From an uncultured Caulobacteraceae bacterium (GTDB lineage Bacteria > Pseudomonadota > Alphaproteobacteria > Caulobacterales > Caulobacteraceae): a stretch of 6,205 nucleotides of DNA. Below, in pieces: positions 1-6,205 of this stretch. The stretch lies in the NCBI GenBank assembly GCA_903884915.1, contig CAISGS010000170.1, positions 1 through 6,205 of the forward strand, given 5' to 3'. How positions within the stretch are numbered: the stretch's first letter is position 1; every line of letters starts with the position of its first letter. The translations under genes and the position numbers were made by a program. The notes below the pieces were generated by a model. The model saw only the letters and a list, made by a program, of their open reading frames with translations. It was not told the origin of the DNA and ran no database searches.

Positions 1-115
1 GGGCGCTTCGGAAGCTCCGATGGAACCTGCTCTGCAGCGTGAACTGACGCCTGAACTGGCCGTGGTTGAAGAGGCTCCTGCCGAAGCTGCTGCGACCGAA
101 GTGGCGGCTGACTAA
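1..115 (+). CDS. rpsB: 30S ribosomal protein S2, C-terminal end (partial)
   Basis: Only the last 37 codons are in the window. They are read in the frame beginning at base 2 and end at a TAA stop at 113-115. The peptide is low in complexity and acidic: 11 Ala and 8 Glu among 37 residues, ending ...ATEVAAD. No S2 core fold is visible, so the identity rests mainly on context, because rpsB lies directly upstream of tsf in nearly all bacteria. Alphaproteobacterial S2 proteins often carry an Ala/Glu-rich C-terminal extension of this kind beyond the conserved domain. S2 binds the small ribosomal subunit between head and body and is needed for initiation. A strong hairpin begins 8 nt after the stop. 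The alternative, an unrelated protein with an acidic tail, is unlikely given the neighbours. Confidence 0.82.
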   Translation, partial: GASEAPMEPALQRELTPELAVVEEAPAEAAATEVAAD

Positions 116-123
116 TCTGATTT

Positions 124-160
124 CGCGGTCTGGCGGCGATCTCGTCGTCTCCAGACCGCG
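124..160 (+). terminator. Strong hairpin in the rpsB-tsf gap, probable attenuator or partial terminator
   Basis: The arms CGCGGTCTGG (124-133) and CCAGACCGCG (151-160) pair perfectly over 10 bp. Inside them, after one C/T mismatch, GGCGA (135-139) can pair with TCGTC (145-149, one G-U pair), leaving a 5-nt loop. The stem starts 8 nt after the rpsB stop codon. The downstream bases (GTTCTATTCC) are pyrimidine-rich but hold no clean T run, so full intrinsic termination is not predicted. A leaky terminator, an RNA-processing site or a 3'-end stabiliser would each let S2 be made in different amounts from EF-Ts. The hairpin is seen directly; the function is inferred. Confidence 0.6.
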
Positions 161-229
161 GTTCTATTCCAACCCTTTCCGCCGGCCGCCTTCCCGCGTC
201 CGGTCGTTTCTATAACTGGAGGATATCCC

Positions 230-1156
230 ATGGCGGAAGTCACTGCTGCTCTGGTGAAGGATCTGCGCGAGAAGTCCGGCGCAGGCATGATGGATTGCAA
301 GAAGGCCTTGGTCGAAAACGACGGCGACGTCGAATTGGCCATCGATTGGCTGCGCACCAAGGGCCTTTCTAAGGCCGCCAAGAAGGCTGACCGTATCGCT
401 GCCGAGGGCCTTGTGGCCATGGCTGTGTCGGGCAATGCCGGTGCGATGATCGAACTGAACGCCGAAACCGATTTCGTCGCACGCAACGTCCTGTTCCAAG
501 GCGCGGCCAAGTCGATCGCTCAGGCCGCCCTGACCGTCGGCTCCGACGTCGAGGCCCTGAACGCGGCCAAGACGGCTGAAGGTGAAGTGGTCACCGACAT
601 GCTGGCCAACCTGATCGCCACCATCGGCGAGAACATGGTCCTGCGCCGTGCTGCCCGTTTCGAAGTCTCCAAGGGCGCGGTTGCCTCCTACGTCCACAAT
701 GCCACGGCCCCCGATCTGGGCCGTATCGGCGTGCTGGTGGCCGTTGAGAGTGAAGGCGATGAGGCCGCTCTGCGTGAACTGGGTCGCAAGATCGCGATGC
801 ACGTTGCCGCAACTCAGCCCCTGTCCCTGTCGACCGACGATCTGGATCCAGAAGCGGTTGAGCGCGAGCGCGCCATCTTCACCGAACAGGCTCTGGAATC
901 GGGCAAGCCCGCTGGCGTCGTCGAAAAGATGGTCGAGGGCCGGATCCGCAAGTTCTTCGAAGAAGTCGTTCTGCTCAAGCAGGCCTTCGTGATGAACCCG
1001 GACCTGACCGTCGAGCAACTGGTCGCCGAAACCGCCAAGACCCTCGGCACGCCCGTCGTGATCAAGGGCTTTGCGCGTCTGGCGCTCGGCGAAGGCATCG
1101 AAAAGAAGACCGAAGACTTCGCAGCTGAGGTCGCGGCCGTTTCTGGCCAAGGCTAA
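230..1156 (+). CDS. tsf: Elongation factor Ts
   Basis: EF-Ts is the cytoplasmic nucleotide-exchange factor that removes GDP from EF-Tu so that EF-Tu can reload with GTP and aminoacyl-tRNA. The 308-residue product has the N-terminal UBA-like domain (about residues 1-54), with the family signature [16 protein letters not shown] at 12-27. The second signature, [11 protein letters not shown], is at 75-85. Its Asp81-Phe82 pair corresponds to the E. coli Asp80-Phe81 that wedges into the EF-Tu nucleotide site. The rest forms the core and dimerisation region. The product is slightly longer than the 283-residue E. coli protein, and nothing is missing. The ATG is preceded 6 nt upstream by a strong ribosome-binding site, GGAGGA (218-223), which fits a highly expressed gene. 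It lies 114 nt after rpsB, its usual partner. Confidence 0.98.
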   Translation: MAEVTAALVKDLREKSGAGMMDCKKALVENDGDVELAIDWLRTKGLSKAAKKADRIAAEGLVAMAVSGNAGAMIELNAETDFVARNVLFQGAAKSIAQAALTVGSDVEALNAAKTAEGEVVTDMLANLIATIGENMVLRRAARFEVSKGAVASYVHNATAPDLGRIGVLVAVESEGDEAALRELGRKIAMHVAATQPLSLSTDDLDPEAVERERAIFTEQALESGKPAGVVEKMVEGRIRKFFEEVVLLKQAFVMNPDLTVEQLVAETAKTLGTPVVIKGFARLALGEGIEKKTEDFAAEVAAVSGQG

Positions 1157-1180
1157 TCTGTTCAGTTTTTGCTGATAATG

Positions 1181-1209
1181 GGGCGCGGCACGTTAGACGT
1201 ACCGCGCCC
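1181..1209 (+). terminator. Hairpin in the tsf-pyrH gap, candidate weak terminator or attenuator
   Basis: GGGCGCGG (1181-1188) pairs perfectly with CCGCGCCC (1202-1209). After one C/A mismatch, an inner ACGT (1190-1193) pairs with ACGT (1197-1200) around a TAG loop. The structure is GC-rich and lies 24 nt after the tsf stop codon. It is followed by TTCGGCTATCTT, with no real T tract, so efficient Rho-independent termination is doubtful. A likely role is partial termination or protection of the abundant rpsB-tsf message from 3' decay, which would lower expression of pyrH and the genes beyond. The rest of the 110-nt gap shows no convincing promoter by eye. Confidence 0.55.
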
Positions 1210-1266
1210 TTCGGCTATCTTACACAGACGATTCGATCTGTCCGCGGACTGAAGAGGCGATAACCC

Positions 1267-1992
1267 ATGACCCAAGCCCCCAGCGCCCCGCGTTTCAAGA
1301 AGGTTCTGCTCAAGGTTTCGGGCGAAGTGCTGATGGGCGACGCGCCCTACGGCATTGATATGAATACGGTCGATGCTGTGGCCCGCGATATTGCTGAGAT
1401 CGTCCGACAGGGTGTTCAGCTCTGCCTCGTCATTGGCGGCGGTAACATCTTCCGAGGCCTATCGACCGCTGCGCGCGGCATGGAACGGGCGAGCGCCGAC
1501 TATATGGGCATGCTGGCGACCGTGATGAATGCACTGGCCATGCAAAATGCCTTAGAAAAGTTGGGCGTTGATGTGCGGGTCCAGTCGGCCATTCCGATGG
1601 CCACGGTCTGCGAGCCCTATATCCGCCGCCGCGCCGTTCGCCATCTGGAAAAGGGACGGGTGGTGATCTTTGCTGCGGGGACCGGCAACCCCTTCTTTAC
1701 GACCGACACTGCCGCTGCCCTGCGCGCCGCTGAGATGGGCTGTGACGCTCTCTTTAAGGGCACCAGCGTTGACGGCGTCTATACCGCCGATCCCAAGAAG
1801 GATCCCAATGCGGTGCGGTATGATCAACTGAGTTATCTTGAGGTTCTGGCCCAAGACCTTAAGGTCATGGATGCCTCGGCCATCGCCCTGATGCGTGACA
1901 ATGCCATCCCCATCGTGGTCTTTTCGATCCGCGAGCAGGGGGCATTTTTGAACGTTCTGACGGGTGATGGTGTGCATACGGTCATCTCCTGA
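1267..1992 (+). CDS. pyrH: Uridylate kinase (UMP kinase)
   Basis: This enzyme phosphorylates UMP to UDP with ATP, feeding all UTP and CTP synthesis and the UDP-sugars of the envelope. It is the bacterial type, a hexamer of the amino-acid-kinase fold, unrelated to eukaryotic UMP/CMP kinases. The 241-residue product matches the E. coli enzyme in length. Visible motifs are LLKVSGE (14-20, phosphate-binding Lys16), IGGGNIFRG (56-64), the UMP-contacting region around Asp78 ([12 protein letters not shown]), [13 protein letters not shown] (138-150) and [13 protein letters not shown]. The ATG follows an AGAGG ribosome-binding site (1253-1257) at 9 nt. The gene stands between tsf and frr in the usual order. 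Bacterial PyrH is typically activated by GTP and inhibited by UTP; the sequence itself does not test this. Confidence 0.98.
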   Translation: MTQAPSAPRFKKVLLKVSGEVLMGDAPYGIDMNTVDAVARDIAEIVRQGVQLCLVIGGGNIFRGLSTAARGMERASADYMGMLATVMNALAMQNALEKLGVDVRVQSAIPMATVCEPYIRRRAVRHLEKGRVVIFAAGTGNPFFTTDTAAALRAAEMGCDALFKGTSVDGVYTADPKKDPNAVRYDQLSYLEVLAQDLKVMDASAIALMRDNAIPIVVFSIREQGAFLNVLTGDGVHTVIS

Positions 1993-2034
1993 CCGGTCAA
2001 GCCATCGACGGTTTGGTTTAAGATTGGATAGACA

Positions 2035-2601
2035 ATGGCAGATGCAGAAAAACCGGTACTTTCTCGTTACCGCGATCGTATGGACAAGTCGGTTCTGGCT
2101 CTGAAAGAAGAGTTTTCAGGCCTTCGCACCGGACGCGCCTCAGCAGGCCTGCTGGATCAGGTGATGGTCCAGGCCTATGGCGCAACGGTGCCGATCAGCC
2201 AGGTCGGCGCGGTCAGCGTCCCTGATCCGCGCTCGATCACGGTTAGCATCTGGGACAAGGGCGTTGTGGTCTCGGTCGAGAAGGCTATTCGTGCGGCGGG
2301 CCTGGGGCTTAACCCTGTGGTCGAGGGCATGACCCTACGCATCCCTGTGCCGCCCCTGACCGAAGAGCGGCGCCGTGATTTGGCCAAACTGGCAGGCAAA
2401 TATGCCGAGCAGCAGAAGATCGCCATCCGCAATGTCCGCCGCGACGCCATGGATGACCTGAAAAAGGCGCAAAAGGACACGGTTATCACTGAGGATGATC
2501 TAAAGCGTATGGGTGAAGAGGTGCAAGGCTTCACCGATCAGGCCATTAAGAAGGTGGACGAGACCTTGAAAACCAAAGAACAAGAGATCATGCAGGTCTA
2601 G
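2035..2601 (+). CDS. frr: Ribosome recycling factor
   Basis: RRF acts with EF-G to split the post-termination ribosome and release mRNA and tRNA. The 188-residue product is close to the 185 residues of E. coli RRF and collinear with it. An N-terminal helix carries LRTGRAS (30-36). A small beta-rich domain II follows (about 37-105, with [12 protein letters not shown] and the [13 protein letters not shown] junction). Two long helices complete domain I, including [14 protein letters not shown] with Arg132 at the position of the functionally critical E. coli Arg132. The gene ends with the typical ...KEQEIMQV tail. The Shine-Dalgarno match is poor: only GGA (2026-2028), 6 nt before the ATG. Translation may therefore depend partly on ribosomes arriving from pyrH, 42 nt upstream. 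Confidence 0.98.
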   Translation: MADAEKPVLSRYRDRMDKSVLALKEEFSGLRTGRASAGLLDQVMVQAYGATVPISQVGAVSVPDPRSITVSIWDKGVVVSVEKAIRAAGLGLNPVVEGMTLRIPVPPLTEERRRDLAKLAGKYAEQQKIAIRNVRRDAMDDLKKAQKDTVITEDDLKRMGEEVQGFTDQAIKKVDETLKTKEQEIMQV

Positions 2602-2625
2602 AGACCCGTCGGTCTTTCGAGACCG
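2602..2625 (+). promoter_or_regulatory. Pair of mutually exclusive small stem-loops between frr and uppS
   Basis: Three short segments alternate: AGACC (2602-2606), GGTCT (2611-2615) and AGACC (2620-2624). The middle one can pair with the first (loop CGTC) or with the third. The second option extends to a 6-bp stem, CGGTCT/AGACCG (2610-2615 with 2620-2625), with a UUCG loop. The structure begins right after the frr stop codon (2599-2601) and ends 7 nt before the GAGG (2633-2636) of uppS. There is no T run, so it is not an intrinsic terminator. A role in translation coupling or RNA processing is possible but unproven. Confidence 0.35.
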
Positions 2626-2644
2626 TACAACTGAGGTTCAATTG

Positions 2645-3421
2645 ATGGCGCCGTCATCCGGCTCGACTGTGGGACAACCGACCGGAACGGCCTGCGCCGC
2701 GCCGTCGCTGCATGTCGCCATAATCATGGATGGCAATGGCCGTTGGGCCAAGGCGCGGGGCCTGCCTCGAACGCTTGGCCATCGGGCAGGGGTCAAGGCG
2801 CTTCAGCGCACGGTTGAGGCCGCGCCCGGTCTTGGGATCAGTTGCCTGACCGTCTTTGGCTTTTCCACCGAGAACTGGCGCCGCCCTGCGGGTGAGGTTG
2901 CAGAGCTGATGGGACTGCTCAAGAGCTATGTCGACAGCGATCTGGACCGGCTTCATCGCGAGGGCGTCAAGGTTCGGGTGCTCGGTCGCCGTGATGGCCT
3001 TCGCAAGGACCTGCTCGAGACGATTGAGCGGGCGGAGCGCCTGACAGTCGCCAACGATCGGTTCCTGCTGCAGGTCGCCTTTAACTATGGCGGTCAGGCC
3101 GATATTACCGATGCCGCCCGCCGGTTCGCGGCCGATGTGAAGGTGGGTCTGATTGAACCTGCTGATTTGGATGAGGCGGCCTTTGGGCGGTACCTCTCAA
3201 CAGCATCTGGGCCCGCGCCGGATCTTATTGTCCGCACCAGTGGTGAGCGCCGCCTGTCCAACTTCCTGCTCTGGGAATCGGCCTATGCCGAACTGGTGTT
3301 CCAAGATGTCTTGTGGCCCGACTATGGCGAAGAGGCCCTGAAGGCCGCTGTCGCAGAATATCGGACGCGGGATCGCCGGTTTGGGGGAGTTGAGGTCAAT
3401 GACGTCCTCGCCGCCGGTTAA
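2645..3421 (+). CDS. uppS: Undecaprenyl-diphosphate synthase (cis-prenyltransferase)
   Basis: The enzyme condenses eight isopentenyl diphosphates onto farnesyl diphosphate in cis geometry, giving the C55 lipid carrier for peptidoglycan and O-antigen. The 258-residue protein has a short, probably disordered Ser/Pro/Thr-rich lead (1-21). The family hallmark HVAIIMDGNGRWA follows, with Asp29 matching the catalytic Asp26 of E. coli. Next are GHRAG, FGFSTENWRRP, the NYGG segment and the diphosphate-binding RTSGERRLSNFLLWE (197-211). DVLWPDYGEE and RDRRFGG close the protein. I chose the ATG at 2645 over the TTG immediately before it (2642), because it is the stronger codon and sits 8 nt after GAGG (2633-2636). 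The 3' end overlaps cdsA by 23 nt. The enzyme is soluble but works at the inner face of the membrane. Confidence 0.97.
   Translation: MAPSSGSTVGQPTGTACAAPSLHVAIIMDGNGRWAKARGLPRTLGHRAGVKALQRTVEAAPGLGISCLTVFGFSTENWRRPAGEVAELMGLLKSYVDSDLDRLHREGVKVRVLGRRDGLRKDLLETIERAERLTVANDRFLLQVAFNYGGQADITDAARRFAADVKVGLIEPADLDEAAFGRYLSTASGPAPDLIVRTSGERRLSNFLLWESAYAELVFQDVLWPDYGEEALKAAVAEYRTRDRRFGGVEVNDVLAAG
3383..3389 (+). promoter_or_regulatory. Ribosome-binding site that decides the cdsA start
   Basis: GGGGGAG lies inside the end of uppS, 9 nt before the ATG at 3399. A second, closer GAGG is at 3392-3395. Together they support initiation at 3399. The upstream in-frame TTG at 3381 would place this site inside the coding sequence and add six residues before the usual N-terminus. 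Confidence 0.55.
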
Positions 3422-4226
3422 GGCCTTTGATTGGTCCAATCTTGGCCTGAGGGTCATTTCCGCCACGATTCTGATTCCGATGGTGGTGTTGGCCATCTGG
3501 ACCGGCGGCTGGCTGTTTTTGCTCATGACGGCTGTCGCGGTGGCCCTCTTGGCTAATGAATGGGGACAGCTCTGTGCCTCTAAGGCCTCAGCTCGGATGG
3601 CCATCGTCATTGCGGCGGCAGTGCTCGCGCCAACCTTCTATGCCCACTGGGGATATTTCAACGACGCAGCCATAGCCCTTGGTGTGGGAACGGTTGTGGC
3701 GGCTGTCGTGGCAATAGCGCTGAAGGAGCGGCCTGGGGACTGCGCCTATGGGGTCTTCTATATCGGCCTGCCGGTTCTTGCCCTAACCTGGCTGCGCACC
3801 ACGCCTCAAGGCCTTACCTGGACCATTGCCCTGTTCGCGGTCACCTGGTCGGCTGACATCGTCGCCTATGCCGTTGGTAATGTTGTGAAGGGGCCGAAAC
3901 TTTGGCCAAAATTTTCTCCCAATAAGACCTGGTCCGGCTTTGTCGGCGGGCTCGTCGGTGCCGTTGTGGCCGCGGTTGCCGTTGCTGTTCTCTCGAAATT
4001 GAAGATCTGGGTCGGAGCGGCTGCGGCCGTTGGCTTGGTTGGCGGACTTGCCACAATGACCGGAGATCTTTGGGAATCGATTCTCAAGCGGCGTTATGGC
4101 GTCAAGGATAGCGGCGACCTGATCCCGGGCCATGGCGGTATTTTGGACCGGGTGGACGGTCTCATGTTTGCGGCGGTGATCGTCGCTGGCGCGCGATTGA
4201 TCGCCTTTATCGGATTTCCCTTTTGA
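3399..4226 (+). CDS. cdsA: Phosphatidate cytidylyltransferase (CDP-diacylglycerol synthase)
   Basis: This integral membrane enzyme converts phosphatidic acid and CTP to CDP-diacylglycerol, the precursor of phosphatidylethanolamine, phosphatidylglycerol and cardiolipin. The 275-residue protein is strongly hydrophobic, with about eight likely membrane segments by eye. The first is near residues 17-46, a run of Ala/Val-rich helices fills 62-215, and the last is near 254-273. The diagnostic family signature is complete: S227-I-L-K-R, then K236-D237, then PGHGG (243-247) and DRVD (250-253). These polar residues bind metal and CTP. The start is ATG 3399, within the uppS reading frame. The stop TGA (4224-4226) is embedded in the dxr start region (TTGA). 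The tight packing implies translational coupling with both neighbours. Confidence 0.96.
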   Translation: MTSSPPVKAFDWSNLGLRVISATILIPMVVLAIWTGGWLFLLMTAVAVALLANEWGQLCASKASARMAIVIAAAVLAPTFYAHWGYFNDAAIALGVGTVVAAVVAIALKERPGDCAYGVFYIGLPVLALTWLRTTPQGLTWTIALFAVTWSADIVAYAVGNVVKGPKLWPKFSPNKTWSGFVGGLVGAVVAAVAVAVLSKLKIWVGAAAAVGLVGGLATMTGDLWESILKRRYGVKDSGDLIPGHGGILDRVDGLMFAAVIVAGARLIAFIGFPF

Positions 4227-5428
4227 CCCTGAGGCGGACGGTTACCCTGTTAGGATCTACGGGGTCCATTGGCGTTTCGACCCTTGATCTGTTCGAGCAG
4301 GCGACGGCCCATGGCTCTGCTGAGGTCGAGGTCATCGCCTTGACCGCCGGTCGAAATGTCCAGTTGTTGATCCAGCAGTGCCTTAAATGGCGACCTCAAT
4401 TTGCTGTTATTGCAGACGAATTTGAATTCGACGTCCTGCGTAATGGCCTGGTTGGAACTGGCATTCGCTGTGGGGCAGGGGCTTCGGCAGTGGTCGAGGC
4501 GGCGGCGATGGAGGCCCAATGGGTCATGTCGGCCATTGTCGGTTTTGCCGGTCTCGCGCCGACCTTAGAGGCAGCAAAGAGGGGCGCGATTATCGCTCTG
4601 GCCAACAAGGAAAGCTTGGTCTGCGCCGGTCCGGCCCTGATTGAAACGGCGCGACAGGCGGGTGGAACCCTCATTCCGGTCGACAGCGAACATTCGGCTA
4701 TTTTCCAAGTTTTGCATCCGGACCAAGAAAGGCGCGTTTCTCGCCTCATTCTTACCGCATCTGGAGGGCCATTCAGGACGTGGACGCGCGACGCAATGGC
4801 TGGGGTTACCCCTGAACAGGCCGTCGCCCATCCAAATTGGTCCATGGGGGCCAAGATCTCGGTCGATTCCGCGACCATGATGAACAAGGGGTTGGAGATG
4901 ATTGAAGCGTCCTACCTGTTCGGCATGGGTCCCGAGAGGATCGACGTCGTCGTCCACCCTCAGTCCGTGATCCATAGCCTTGTCGAATATCAAGACGGCT
5001 CAACCTTGGCCCAGCTTGGCCCTCCGGACATGCGCAGCCCCATCGCGGTGGCCTATGCTTGGCCTGACCGCTTGCCGTGGCCAGCACCGGCCCTTAATTT
5101 GGCAACCTACGGGCAATTGACCTTTGAGGCCCCGGACCTTGAAAAGTTCCCAGCCATAGCGACCGCTCGGGCGGCCCTCGCTCACGGTGGGACCGCACCA
5201 ACGGTCATGAATGCCGCTAACGAGGTGGCCGTGGCGGCTTTCCTTGACCGGCGTTTAGGCTTTCTCGATATTGCCGCAACCGTGGATCAGACCTTGGACA
5301 GGATGAACAGTCTTGGCCAGTTGGAGACGAGCGCGGGTGATGACATACTGGAGACCGCAATGATGGTTGATGCCTCCGCCAGACGCGTAGCCACCGATGT
5401 GGTGGCTGGCCTCGCGCGCTCGTCATAG
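4223..5428 (+). CDS. dxr: 1-deoxy-D-xylulose 5-phosphate reductoisomerase
   Basis: Dxr performs the NADPH-dependent rearrangement and reduction of DXP to MEP, the first committed step of the MEP isoprenoid pathway, and is the target of fosmidomycin. The 401-residue product shows the nucleotide-binding GSTGSIG (11-17), ANKES (127-131) and the metal-binding VDSEHS, with Asp154 and Glu156 matching E. coli Asp150 and Glu152. The flexible substrate loop HPNWSMG (203-209), [11 protein letters not shown] ending at Glu225 (E. coli Glu231), HPQSVIHS near 245 and a C-terminal helical domain follow. It lacks about ten residues of the E. coli insertion between IFQ and GGPF. The start must be non-ATG: no ATG or GTG occurs in frame before GSTGSIG, and TTG at 4223 gives the expected short lead [10 protein letters not shown]. 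This TTG overlaps the cdsA stop by 4 nt, with only a weak GGA (4212-4214) upstream. Confidence 0.97.
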   Translation: MTLRRTVTLLGSTGSIGVSTLDLFEQATAHGSAEVEVIALTAGRNVQLLIQQCLKWRPQFAVIADEFEFDVLRNGLVGTGIRCGAGASAVVEAAAMEAQWVMSAIVGFAGLAPTLEAAKRGAIIALANKESLVCAGPALIETARQAGGTLIPVDSEHSAIFQVLHPDQERRVSRLILTASGGPFRTWTRDAMAGVTPEQAVAHPNWSMGAKISVDSATMMNKGLEMIEASYLFGMGPERIDVVVHPQSVIHSLVEYQDGSTLAQLGPPDMRSPIAVAYAWPDRLPWPAPALNLATYGQLTFEAPDLEKFPAIATARAALAHGGTAPTVMNAANEVAVAAFLDRRLGFLDIAATVDQTLDRMNSLGQLETSAGDDILETAMMVDASARRVATDVVAGLARSS

Positions 5429-5449
5429 CCGACAAGGAACCGTCTGATC

Positions 5450-6205
5450 ATGCTCGCCTTCGCGCACACCGCGATCACTTACATCGTCCCGTTCCTGTTC
5501 GTGCTGACGCTCGTCGTCACCGTGCATGAACTCGGGCACTTTTGGGCGGCTAAGGCCTGTGGTGTGGCCGTGGATCAGTTTGCTATTGGCTTTGGTCGAC
5601 CCCTGTTGCGTTGGACCGACCGTTCGGGTGTCCAATGGCAGATCGGCTGGATCCCCTTGGGCGGCTATGTCCGATTTTCAGGCGATGTGAATGAGGCCAG
5701 CGTTCCGGATCAGAACGGCCTTGAAGATCTGCGCAAGGCCATCACCGCCCATGAAGGGGCGGCCGGCGTTAGCCGCTATTTCCACTTTAAGCCCTTGTGG
5801 CAGCGCGCCTTCGTAACCGCAGCCGGTCCGATTGCGAATTTCGTCCTCTCGACAGTGCTGTTTGCCCTGCTGTTGATGGTGATTGGTGAGCGTGTTTCGG
5901 TGCCGCGCGTTGATGGCATTGCGCCAAACCAGGCCGCAGCCAAGGCGGGCTTTCAGGTCGGTGATATTATCAAACGCGCCGATGGCCGCAGGATCGAAAG
6001 TTTCACGGACCTGCAGCAGATCGTCATGCTGCGGGCCGATACGCCGATCAAATTTGAAGTGGATCGTGGCGGTAATCGCGTTTCCTTGATCGCCATCCCC
6101 GATCGCCGCGACGTCACGGACTCCTTTGGCGGTAAGCAAAGCGTCGGTGTGCTCGGCCTGTCCAACCAATCGCGTCAGCAGGACTTGGCCCTTAAGCGCT
6201 ACAAC
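5450..6205 (+). CDS. rseP: RIP metalloprotease RseP/MmpA, N-terminal part (cut by window end)
   Basis: This is the first 252 codons of a site-2 protease, which cleaves substrates within the inner membrane. In E. coli RseP cuts the anti-sigma factor RseA; the Caulobacter homologue MmpA helps degrade the polarity protein PodJ. Visible parts are a first membrane helix (about 9-34) holding the zinc motif HELGH (26-30, catalytic Glu27), and the membrane-associated IPLGGYVRFSGD stretch (68-79). A second helix starts with AAGPIANFVLS (124-134), followed by a PDZ domain (about 152-230) with its AGFQVGDII loop. The segment between GGYVRF and WQRA is about 15 residues longer than in E. coli. The third zinc ligand (Asp of the LDG motif) and any second PDZ domain lie beyond the window. 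The ATG follows AAGGA (5434-5438) at 11 nt, and the gene starts 21 nt after dxr. Confidence 0.95.
   Translation, partial: MLAFAHTAITYIVPFLFVLTLVVTVHELGHFWAAKACGVAVDQFAIGFGRPLLRWTDRSGVQWQIGWIPLGGYVRFSGDVNEASVPDQNGLEDLRKAITAHEGAAGVSRYFHFKPLWQRAFVTAAGPIANFVLSTVLFALLLMVIGERVSVPRVDGIAPNQAAAKAGFQVGDIIKRADGRRIESFTDLQQIVMLRADTPIKFEVDRGGNRVSLIAIPDRRDVTDSFGGKQSVGVLGLSNQSRQQDLALKRYN

Noticed and set aside
211..216. TATAAC as a possible -10 for tsf
   Set aside because: It adjoins the ribosome-binding site, leaving almost no leader, and no -35 element is found near 188-193.
164..1150. Long minus-strand open frame (328 codons) covering all of tsf
   Set aside because: It mirrors the codon structure of tsf, a clear EF-Ts. 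Its translation resembles no family I know, and long antisense frames are expected in GC-rich genes that avoid TTA, CTA and TCA codons.
1174..1179. GATAAT, resembling a -10 promoter element, before pyrH
   Set aside because: The correctly spaced upstream position (about 1151-1156, GGCTAA) has no -35-like sequence, and the hairpin at 1181-1209 would lie at the transcript start.
1991..1998. Palindrome GACCGGTC at the pyrH stop codon
   Set aside because: It is only 8 bp, has no loop and no T run, and is common by chance in GC-rich DNA.
2642..2644. TTG directly before the uppS ATG as start
   Set aside because: The adjacent ATG is the stronger codon and has the more usual 8-nt spacing from GAGG; the protein differs by one residue only.
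3381..3398. TTG at 3381 as an upstream start for cdsA
   Set aside because: It is a weaker codon whose use would put the GGGGGAG site inside the gene; the ATG at 3399 has good spacing from that site.
4074..4083. Palindrome GAATCGATTC with two GANTC sites
   Set aside because: It lies inside cdsA, where codons for the catalytic signature region fix the sequence. Several perfect 10-bp palindromes are expected by chance in 6 kb.
4396..4887. Minus-strand open frame of 163 codons inside dxr
   Set aside because: It lies wholly within a conserved enzyme gene, and no recognisable domain is seen.
5678..6169. Minus-strand open frame of 163 codons opposite rseP
   Set aside because: The plus-strand frame carries the HELGH, GPIANF and PDZ motifs; the opposite frame is a shadow.

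Overview
This window is an ordinary, well-conserved stretch of a bacterial chromosome, read entirely on the plus strand. It carries the translation-to-envelope gene cluster rpsB (3' end) – tsf – pyrH – frr – uppS – cdsA – dxr – rseP (5' end). This order is typical of Alphaproteobacteria, where bamA, skp/ompH, lpxD, fabZ and lpxA usually follow rseP. Base composition is about 60% G+C in the three lines I counted. That composition, the Ala/Glu-rich tail of S2 and the style of the RseP N-terminus suggest Caulobacterales, perhaps an Asticcacaulis- or Brevundimonas-like organism. The order-level assignment is an inference by eye, not a search result.

Layout. Bases 1-115 are the end of ribosomal protein S2. 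A 114-nt gap with a strong hairpin leads to tsf (EF-Ts, 230-1156). A second 110-nt gap with another hairpin leads to pyrH (UMP kinase, 1267-1992). After 42 nt comes frr (ribosome recycling factor, 2035-2601), then 43 nt with a small stem-loop pair, then uppS (undecaprenyl-diphosphate synthase, 2645-3421). From there the genes are tightly packed: cdsA (3399-4226) overlaps uppS by 23 nt, dxr (4223-5428) overlaps cdsA by 4 nt and begins with TTG, and rseP (5450 to the window edge) follows 21 nt later. No stretch over 300 bases lacks a gene.

How the genes fit together. S2, EF-Ts and RRF serve translation, and PyrH supplies UDP for RNA, peptidoglycan and LPS precursors. Dxr commits carbon to the MEP pathway that makes isopentenyl diphosphate. 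UppS polymerises isopentenyl diphosphate into the C55 lipid carrier for the cell wall. CdsA makes CDP-diacylglycerol for phospholipids. RseP is an intramembrane protease linked to envelope stress or, in Caulobacter (where it is called MmpA), to polarity-protein turnover. All complete genes look intact, with their expected catalytic motifs.

I found no mobile element, CRISPR array, RNA gene or undescribed system. What merits a second look is regulatory: hairpins in three of the four wide junctions of the translation half, against overlapping genes in the envelope half, plus the TTG start of dxr.
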